The translations under genes were made by a program, and so were the position numbers. The notes under the pieces were generated by a model that worked only from the letters and a program-made list of their open reading frames with translations, ran no database searches and had not been told where the DNA came from. Source: CBFHMJ01 sp965656875 (lineage in GTDB: Bacteria; Pseudomonadota; Gammaproteobacteria; Enterobacterales; Alteromonadaceae). From it: a stretch of DNA of 64,000 nt. Location: assembly GCA_965656875.1 (NCBI GenBank), contig CBFHMJ010000041.1, positions 62,001 to 126,000 on the forward strand. Direction: 5' to 3'. Shown in pieces: positions 58,937-64,000 of the stretch. Each line of letters begins with the position of its first letter. The stretch's first letter is position 1.

Positions 58937-61174
58937 ATGGGCTTTGATGTAGATGAGGATATTTTACAAGACTTCCTAATCGAAGCCGGAGAAATTCTTG
59001 AGCTTCTTTCTGAACAGCTTATCGAGTTAGAAAATAATCCTGAAGATAATGATCTGTTAAACGCAATCTTCAGAGGGTTCCATACTGTGAAAGGTGGAGC
59101 AGGATTTTTATCTCTAATCGAACTGGTTGATGCCTGTCATGGCGCCGAGAATGTTTTCGATTTGCTCAGAACTGGTCAGCGTAAAGTAACACCTGAACTG
59201 ATGGATGCAATTCTACAGGTACTTGATACTGTCAATAGCATGTTTGTTCAGGTTCAAAATCATCAAGAGCTAACCCCGGCCGATCCAGAACTTTTAGAAC
59301 GTATCAAAGCATTTAGTGTCCCTGAAGGTGAAGAGTCTCAAGAAGTTCCGACTTTAGAAGTTGAAGAAGTAATACCGGAGCCTGAACCTGAAGCATTTAT
59401 TGAGCCTTCTGATGTAAATAGCGATGCTGACGATAGTATTGATGAAATTACTGAAGAAGAGTTCGAAAAATTACTGGACGAACTACATGGTTCCGGTCCG
59501 GTACAAAGTCGTGAAGATGAAGAAGCGGAAGCCAATTCTCAACCTGCTAAGGATACATCTGCAGTTGGTGGAGATGAGGATATCACTGATGATGAGTTTG
59601 AAGCGCTTCTTGATGAACTGCATGGCGAAGGACAATTTAAAGTAAAAGAAGAGGTCGAAGCCTCTCCTGCCACTTCTGGCAAAGCAGAGTCATCTGCGGA
59701 TGACAGCACAATTTCAGAAAGCGAATTTGATGCATTGTTGGATGAGTTGCATGGTATGGGTAAAGGACCAGCCACTGCAGCTAAAGCAGAAAGCAAACCA
59801 GAGAAAAAAGCTGAACCGAAGAAGGTTCCGGCCAAACAAGCACCTGCACCGAAAGCGGCTGAAAAGAAAGAACCTGCAAAAGCGCCAGCTAAACCAGCGG
59901 CCGCAGCTCGTGATAAAGCTGCCAAGCCTGCCGGTGATCAAAAAGCGGCGACAACCAGCCCTCAAGCTCAAGCTGAATCGACCGTTCGTGTTGATACAAA
60001 ACGTCTTGATCAAATTATGAATATGGTTGGTGAACTTGTTTTGGTTCGTAACCGACTTGTTAGTTTGGGTATCGCTGTTGAACATGAAGAGATGTCGAAA
60101 GCGATTTCTAATCTGGATGTTGTTACAGCTGACCTGCAAGGCGCGGTAATGAAAACTCGAATGCAACCGATCAAAAAAGTGTTCGGTCGTTTCCCTCGGG
60201 TTGTTCGTGACCTTGCCAGAAGTCTCAAAAAAGAAATTAATCTTGAATTACGTGGTGAAGATACCGATTTAGATAAAAATCTGGTTGAAGCTCTGGCAGA
60301 TCCTTTGGTTCACCTGGTCAGAAACTCTGTAGACCATGGTGTTGAAATGCCAGATATTCGTGAGCAGTCAGGTAAACCAAGAACTGGACATGTAATTTTA
60401 AGCGCGTCTCAGGAAGGTGATCATATCTTACTTACTATCGAAGATGATGGTGCAGGTATGGATCCTGAAAGACTGAAAAATATCGCGATTGATAAGGGCA
60501 TACTGGATCCAGACAATGCAGCCAGGATGCCGGATACCGATGCTTATAATCTTATTTTTGCGCCTGGATTTTCGACCAAAAAAGAAATATCTGACATTTC
60601 AGGTCGTGGCGTAGGTATGGATGTCGTTAAGACTAAGATTACCCAGCTAAATGGTACTGTAAATATTGATTCATCACGCGGGAAAGGAACTATCATTGAA
60701 ATTAAGGTTCCATTAACACTCGCGATTCTACCGACATTAATGATAGTTGTGGGTGAACAAACATTTGCACTGCCGCTGGCTGCTGTAAATGAGATTTTCC
60801 ATCTGAACTTGAAGAAAACTAATGTCGTTGATGGACAGTTAACTGTTGTCGTACGTGATAAGGCTATTCCGCTGTTTTATTTGCAGCAGTGGTTGTTAAG
60901 AAGCAATCGTGGCAAGTCGTTTGAATCTAAAGAAGAAGGGCATGTTGTAATTGTCCAAATCGGCACACAGCAGGTTGGTTTTGTAGTTGATTCTCTTATC
61001 GGTCAGGAAGAAGTTGTAATTAAGCCTCTTGATGCATTATTGCAAGGGACACCGGGTATGGCTGGTGCAACAATTACTTCAGACGGTGGAATCGCACTAA
61101 TTCTGGATATTCCAAGCTTATTGAAACATTATGCTTCGAAATCAAAGATTTCTGTGAATCGCCTTAATAGCTAA
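58937..61174 (+). CDS. cheA: Chemotaxis histidine kinase CheA with triple linker repeat
   Basis: 745 residues. The P1 phosphotransfer domain has His49 in FRGFHTVKGGAGFLSL. Residues 125-370 are a long acidic, then Lys/Ala/Pro-rich, linker containing three copies of an I-T/S-x-x-E/D-F-E/D-x-L-L-D-E-L-H-G motif (171-187, 216-232, 259-275). No clear P2 domain is seen. The dimerisation segment follows (DTKRLDQIMNMVGELVLVRN). The ATPase (LVRNSVDHGVEMPDIR, GRGVGMDVVKTKI) and the CheW-like P5 end the protein. The repeats may be the site for polar-localisation partners such as ParP, by analogy. Confidence 0.95.
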   Translation: MGFDVDEDILQDFLIEAGEILELLSEQLIELENNPEDNDLLNAIFRGFHTVKGGAGFLSLIELVDACHGAENVFDLLRTGQRKVTPELMDAILQVLDTVNSMFVQVQNHQELTPADPELLERIKAFSVPEGEESQEVPTLEVEEVIPEPEPEAFIEPSDVNSDADDSIDEITEEEFEKLLDELHGSGPVQSREDEEAEANSQPAKDTSAVGGDEDITDDEFEALLDELHGEGQFKVKEEVEASPATSGKAESSADDSTISESEFDALLDELHGMGKGPATAAKAESKPEKKAEPKKVPAKQAPAPKAAEKKEPAKAPAKPAAAARDKAAKPAGDQKAATTSPQAQAESTVRVDTKRLDQIMNMVGELVLVRNRLVSLGIAVEHEEMSKAISNLDVVTADLQGAVMKTRMQPIKKVFGRFPRVVRDLARSLKKEINLELRGEDTDLDKNLVEALADPLVHLVRNSVDHGVEMPDIREQSGKPRTGHVILSASQEGDHILLTIEDDGAGMDPERLKNIAIDKGILDPDNAARMPDTDAYNLIFAPGFSTKKEISDISGRGVGMDVVKTKITQLNGTVNIDSSRGKGTIIEIKVPLTLAILPTLMIVVGEQTFALPLAAVNEIFHLNLKKTNVVDGQLTVVVRDKAIPLFYLQQWLLRSNRGKSFESKEEGHVVIVQIGTQQVGFVVDSLIGQEEVVIKPLDALLQGTPGMAGATITSDGGIALILDIPSLLKHYASKSKISVNRLNS
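59447..59761 (+). repeat. Three imperfect 17-residue coding repeats in CheA
   Basis: The three copies read ITEEEFEKLLDELHGSG, ITDDEFEALLDELHGEG and ISESEFDALLDELHGMG, spaced 43-45 residues apart. They share a repeated EF..LLDELHG core, the DNA sequences are diverged, and the intervening parts are Glu- and Ser-rich. Confidence 0.85.
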
Positions 61175-61223
61175 TTGAGCAACGACAATTAAGCAAGGAC
61201 AGGATGTAAGTGATGTGATGATT

Positions 61224-61259
61224 AAAAGAGACGAAATTTTTATTTCGTCTCTTTTATCT
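61224..61259 (+). terminator. Strong hairpin between cheA and cheB
   Basis: A perfect 14-bp stem AAAAGAGACGAAAT / ATTTCGTCTCTTTT closes a TTTT loop. The T-rich arm itself supplies the following U-run (TTTTATCTTTT). It lies 50 bases after the cheA stop and 41 bases before cheB, so the chemotaxis run seems split in two transcripts or attenuated here. Confidence 0.75.
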
Positions 61260-61296
61260 TTTAAATATTGTTATATTTGACTGCGAAGATTTATTA

Positions 61297-62538
61297 ATGG
61301 CTTTTAAGGTATTGGTAGTAGATGACTCATCGTTTTTCAGACGTAGAGTTACAGAGATCTTAAATGAAGATCGAGAGCTTGAAGTAATTGATGTGGCTGT
61401 GAATGGGCAGGAGGCCGTAGAAAAAGCGTTAGCACTGAAGCCTGATGTTATAACTATGGACGTTGAAATGCCCGTACTGGACGGTATTACCGCTGTACGA
61501 CAAATCATGCAAAAGTCACCAATTCCAATTCTGATGTTTTCGTCTTTGACTCACGAAGGTGCAAAAGCGACATTTGATGCGCTGGATGCGGGTGCTATTG
61601 ATTTTCTACCTAAAAAGTTTGAAGACATAGCCAGAAACAAGAATGAAGCATCGGAAACTCTCCAGCAACGCGTTAAGACGGTTGCACGTTCCCGTTCTGT
61701 AAGACGGACTTCTCGCTTATCTTCCTCGACTAATTCGTTAACATCTCAATCTACACGAACAGCTCCTGGTCGTTCACCACTGGAAGGCCGAAGCCGGTTT
61801 TCAAGACCTTCTTCAAGTACTACTGCTGCTTCCGGCTCTTCATTAAATCGATCCCTTGACAGTTCAGCGAGAACTACACGAAGTGATGCGCTGAGAAATG
61901 AATCTACCCGTAATGAGGCTGTAAAGCCATCTTCTACCAGAGCAAGTGGTGGAAGAGGACGATATAAACTTACTGCAATAGGCACCTCGACAGGGGGGCC
62001 TGTTGCTCTGCAAACGATACTGACTGAACTTCCTAAGGACTATCCTCATCCCATTCTACTTATTCAGCACATGCCTGCCACGTTCACAGCAGCGTTTGCC
62101 AGTCGATTAAATTCATTGTGTAAAATTGATGTCAAAGAAGCTCAGGATGGCGATCAGTTGAAACCTGGAGTGGCTTATCTGGCTCCCGGTGGAACTCAAA
62201 TGGTTGTCGAAGGTAGAGCTGAAGCGCCACGATTAAAAATAATGGAAGACGATTCTCCGAGAATTACCTATAAACCGAGCGTCGATATAACGTTTGGTAC
62301 CACAGCAAAAGTATTGAAAGATAAAGTACTTGCAATTGTGTTAACGGGGATGGGAGCTGATGGACGAGAAGGCGCGCGGCTGTTAAAGCAATATGGTTCA
62401 ACAATCTGGGCACAAGATGAAGAGTCCAGCGTCGTATATGGAATGCCTCAGGCTGTATATAGTGCTGGTTTGGCAGATGAAGAATACGCGTTAAAGGATT
62501 TTGCAGAGAAAATTCTGCGTGAAATAGGACATGGATAG
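61297..62538 (+). CDS. cheB: Chemotaxis protein-glutamate methylesterase CheB
   Basis: 413 residues. Receiver domain (1-115, VVDDSSFFRRRV, Asp in VITMDVEMPVLDG), then an unusually long Ser/Arg/Thr-rich linker (about 125-215). The esterase domain has Ser in AIGTSTGGPVALQTI, His in LLIQHMPATFTAAFA and Asp in LTGMGADGREGARL. It removes methyl groups from, or deamidates, chemoreceptors. It follows the hairpin and overlaps motC. Confidence 0.94.
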   Translation: MAFKVLVVDDSSFFRRRVTEILNEDRELEVIDVAVNGQEAVEKALALKPDVITMDVEMPVLDGITAVRQIMQKSPIPILMFSSLTHEGAKATFDALDAGAIDFLPKKFEDIARNKNEASETLQQRVKTVARSRSVRRTSRLSSSTNSLTSQSTRTAPGRSPLEGRSRFSRPSSSTTAASGSSLNRSLDSSARTTRSDALRNESTRNEAVKPSSTRASGGRGRYKLTAIGTSTGGPVALQTILTELPKDYPHPILLIQHMPATFTAAFASRLNSLCKIDVKEAQDGDQLKPGVAYLAPGGTQMVVEGRAEAPRLKIMEDDSPRITYKPSVDITFGTTAKVLKDKVLAIVLTGMGADGREGARLLKQYGSTIWAQDEESSVVYGMPQAVYSAGLADEEYALKDFAEKILREIGHG

Positions 62539-63280
62539 GCTTTCTGTATTTGGGATATTTCTTGCGTTAGCATCGATTGTAGGCGGTTTCTTTATTGAAG
62601 GCGGTGGTCTTTCTGCACTAGTACAGCTTTCATCGTTAGTTGTTGTATTAGGCGGCACGGTCGGTGCGGTGATGTTTCAGTCTTCGTCGGCTTTATTCAT
62701 CGATGCGATTAAAATGGCTCGTCTGGCGTTCTATCCACCAAAATTTGACGTGAACGAAGGTATCGAAAGGGTTTCAGACTGGGCCTCTAAAGCGCGTCAG
62801 AAAGGCTTTTTGGTACTTGAGGATGAAGGTCAGTCTGATAATGATCCATTTATACGTAAAGGCTTAAGTTTATTGGTTGATGGCATTGAGCCAGAACAAC
62901 TTAAAAAAGAACTTAATCTGGAAATAGATTGTTATCGTGATATCAGATTACAGTATGCCGACGTATATGAGTCAATGGGTGGCTATGCGCCAACTATTGG
63001 AATTTTAGGCGCGGTTTTAGGATTGATTCAGGCAATGAGTCATTTAAAAAATCCTGAATTACTGGGTGGTGGTATAGCGACTGCTTTTGTCGCGACGATA
63101 TATGGTGTTGGTTTCGCAAATCTATTTTTTTTGCCGCTTGCAGGGAAACTGAGAGCGGTTATAGACGCTGATACTCGGTATAAAGAAATGCTATGTGAAG
63201 GATTGTACGCAATCGCAAATGGAGAAGCGCCAGGTGTGATATCGAACAGACTTCAAGCGTATCGGCATTCGACATTTTAA
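62531..63280 (+). CDS. motC: Flagellar motor stator protein MotC (MotA family)
   Basis: 249 residues of the MotA/TolQ/ExbB superfamily. Four membrane helices; the proton-channel region ESMGGYAPTIGILGAVLGLI and ATAFVATIYGVGFANLFFLP are characteristic. The name MotC is used because it pairs with a MotD-like partner downstream of cheB, as in Pseudomonas. It overlaps cheB by eight bases. Confidence 0.93.
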   Translation: MDRLSVFGIFLALASIVGGFFIEGGGLSALVQLSSLVVVLGGTVGAVMFQSSSALFIDAIKMARLAFYPPKFDVNEGIERVSDWASKARQKGFLVLEDEGQSDNDPFIRKGLSLLVDGIEPEQLKKELNLEIDCYRDIRLQYADVYESMGGYAPTIGILGAVLGLIQAMSHLKNPELLGGGIATAFVATIYGVGFANLFFLPLAGKLRAVIDADTRYKEMLCEGLYAIANGEAPGVISNRLQAYRHSTF

Positions 63281-63292
63281 TGAGTGCAGCAA

Positions 63293-64000
63293 ATGAATCA
63301 CCGGCAACAGGCTCTGTTACGTCGACAGCAAGAAGGTAATCGCAAGCCTGATGTAAATCGCTGGTTGGTGTCTTATGCTGACTATATGACACTGATGTTT
63401 GCTTTGTTTGTTGTTTTGTATGCTTTTGCGCTGGTAAATGAGTCCGAATACATTCGTCTGACCAGTACAATAGAATCTGTTTTTATAACAGAAAAAGCAT
63501 CAAGCCCAGATGAATTGATCGTTGCTGAAAATGGTCAAGAATTAACTCAGGGAATCGGTGACTATTCAGGTTCAAGTGTGATTGATCTTGCTGAAGAAAT
63601 GACGCTTGATGCCCGCCGTATTTCTGCTGGCGGAGAGGTCCTGAGTGATGTTAGCAAAGAGCAATTAGGTGAATCATTAGAGTCGATACAGAATCAGCTG
63701 GCGAGAATATTTCCGGAAGAAATTAATGAACAGTTGCTGGAAATCAATTCGGGCACTGACTGGATTAAAGTAAACTTATATGACTCTATATTGTTCTCAC
63801 CAGGAAGTGCAGTGCCAGGGGGGGAGTCAATTAAGGTAATTGAAAAGATTTCATCAGTTATAGGTAATACTAATAACTTCATTAGAATTAAGGGATTTAC
63901 TGATAATTTACCTATAAATAATGAGATCTTCCTGTCAAACTGGGAACTTTCACTGGCACGGGCGACAGCCGTCACTAAGTTAATGATGACGATGGGCATT
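63293..64000 (+). CDS. motD: Flagellar motor stator protein MotD (MotB family), 3' truncated by window
   Basis: 236 residues visible from the ATG at 63293; the gene runs off the window's end. The first membrane helix is YMTLMFALFVVLYAFALV, preceded by RWLVSYADYM, whose Asp is the proton-carrying residue of MotB proteins. The periplasmic OmpA-like peptidoglycan-binding domain begins near IKVNLYDSILFSPGSAV and is cut before its end (FLSNWELSLARATAV). The alternative ATG at 63280 reads into a stop after 19 codons. Confidence 0.93.
   Translation, partial: MNHRQQALLRRQQEGNRKPDVNRWLVSYADYMTLMFALFVVLYAFALVNESEYIRLTSTIESVFITEKASSPDELIVAENGQELTQGIGDYSGSSVIDLAEEMTLDARRISAGGEVLSDVSKEQLGESLESIQNQLARIFPEEINEQLLEINSGTDWIKVNLYDSILFSPGSAVPGGESIKVIEKISSVIGNTNNFIRIKGFTDNLPINNEIFLSNWELSLARATAVTKLMMTMGI

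Noticed and set aside
59539..59925. Minus-strand open frame rich in Ser and Ala opposite the CheA linker
   Set aside because: It is the shadow of the low-complexity linker; no ribosome site and no family match.
1..64000. tRNA/rRNA genes, CRISPR repeats, c-di-GMP riboswitches, phage attachment sites
   Set aside because: None could be recognised on either strand by eye; a covariance-model scan would be needed to exclude weak ones.

Overview
The window reads as a chromosomal segment of a polarly flagellated, probably aquatic or marine gammaproteobacterium of the Oceanospirillales/Pseudomonas-like type. The reasons are the gene order of the flagellar cluster (fleQ-fleSR-fliEFGHIJ-fliK-fliLMNOPQR-flhB-flhA-flhF-fleN-fliA-cheYZAB-motCD), the FlhF/FleN pair that sets polar flagella, and the housekeeping neighbours (sodB, grxD, ibpA, the prkA/yeaH/spoVR module). 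Base composition looks moderately AT-rich by eye. I saw no tRNA, rRNA, CRISPR array, insertion sequence or phage gene.

Layout. (1) 1-21400 is a mixed housekeeping and stress region: the 3' end of a ribB-type riboflavin gene, a secreted S9 peptidase, a small heat-shock gene with a sigma-32-like promoter and a ROSE-type RNA thermometer, a periplasmic thiol peroxidase, a REC-CheC regulator coupled to a diguanylate cyclase, a YhhN membrane protein, the PrkA-YeaH-SpoVR stress module, a CtlX-type hydrolase, Fe-superoxide dismutase, monothiol glutaredoxin and a 2OG-Fe(II) oxygenase. Two secreted hydrolases follow: a V8-like serine protease and a homologue of the PHB depolymerase PhaZ7. Two unrecognised small proteins, RraB and ThpR close the region.

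(2) 21417-31577 is a tightly packed ten-gene operon-like island, with a possible eleventh gene (a hotdog thioesterase) in front. It contains the complete set for GDP-D-glycero-D-manno-heptose (gmhA, hddA-like kinase, gmhB, hddC-like guanylyltransferase). Beside these lie a second sugar-nucleotide set: an RmlD-like reductase/epimerase, a cytidylyltransferase-PfkB fusion in the reverse order to HldE, and a second nucleotidyltransferase. It also holds a thiamine-diphosphate E1 alpha/beta pair without E2 or E3, and a B12-binding radical SAM enzyme. It ends 85 bp before a flagellin gene, the position where Pseudomonas carries its flagellin glycosylation island. This is the best candidate for an undescribed system: a pathway to a modified heptose or higher-carbon sugar for flagellin or the cell surface. 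No glycosyltransferase is visible in it.

(3) 31663-64000 is the flagellar and chemotaxis regulon: a short atypical flagellin, an Rpn/PD-(D/E)XK-like protein, then the FleQ master regulator and the FleS/FleR two-component system. Sigma-54 type GG-N10-GC elements lie before fleS, fliE and flhA, matching the FleQ/FleR hierarchy. Export-apparatus, basal-body, FlhF/FleN, FliA and chemotaxis genes follow, ending inside motD at the window edge. A strong 14-bp terminator-like hairpin separates cheYZA from cheB-motCD.
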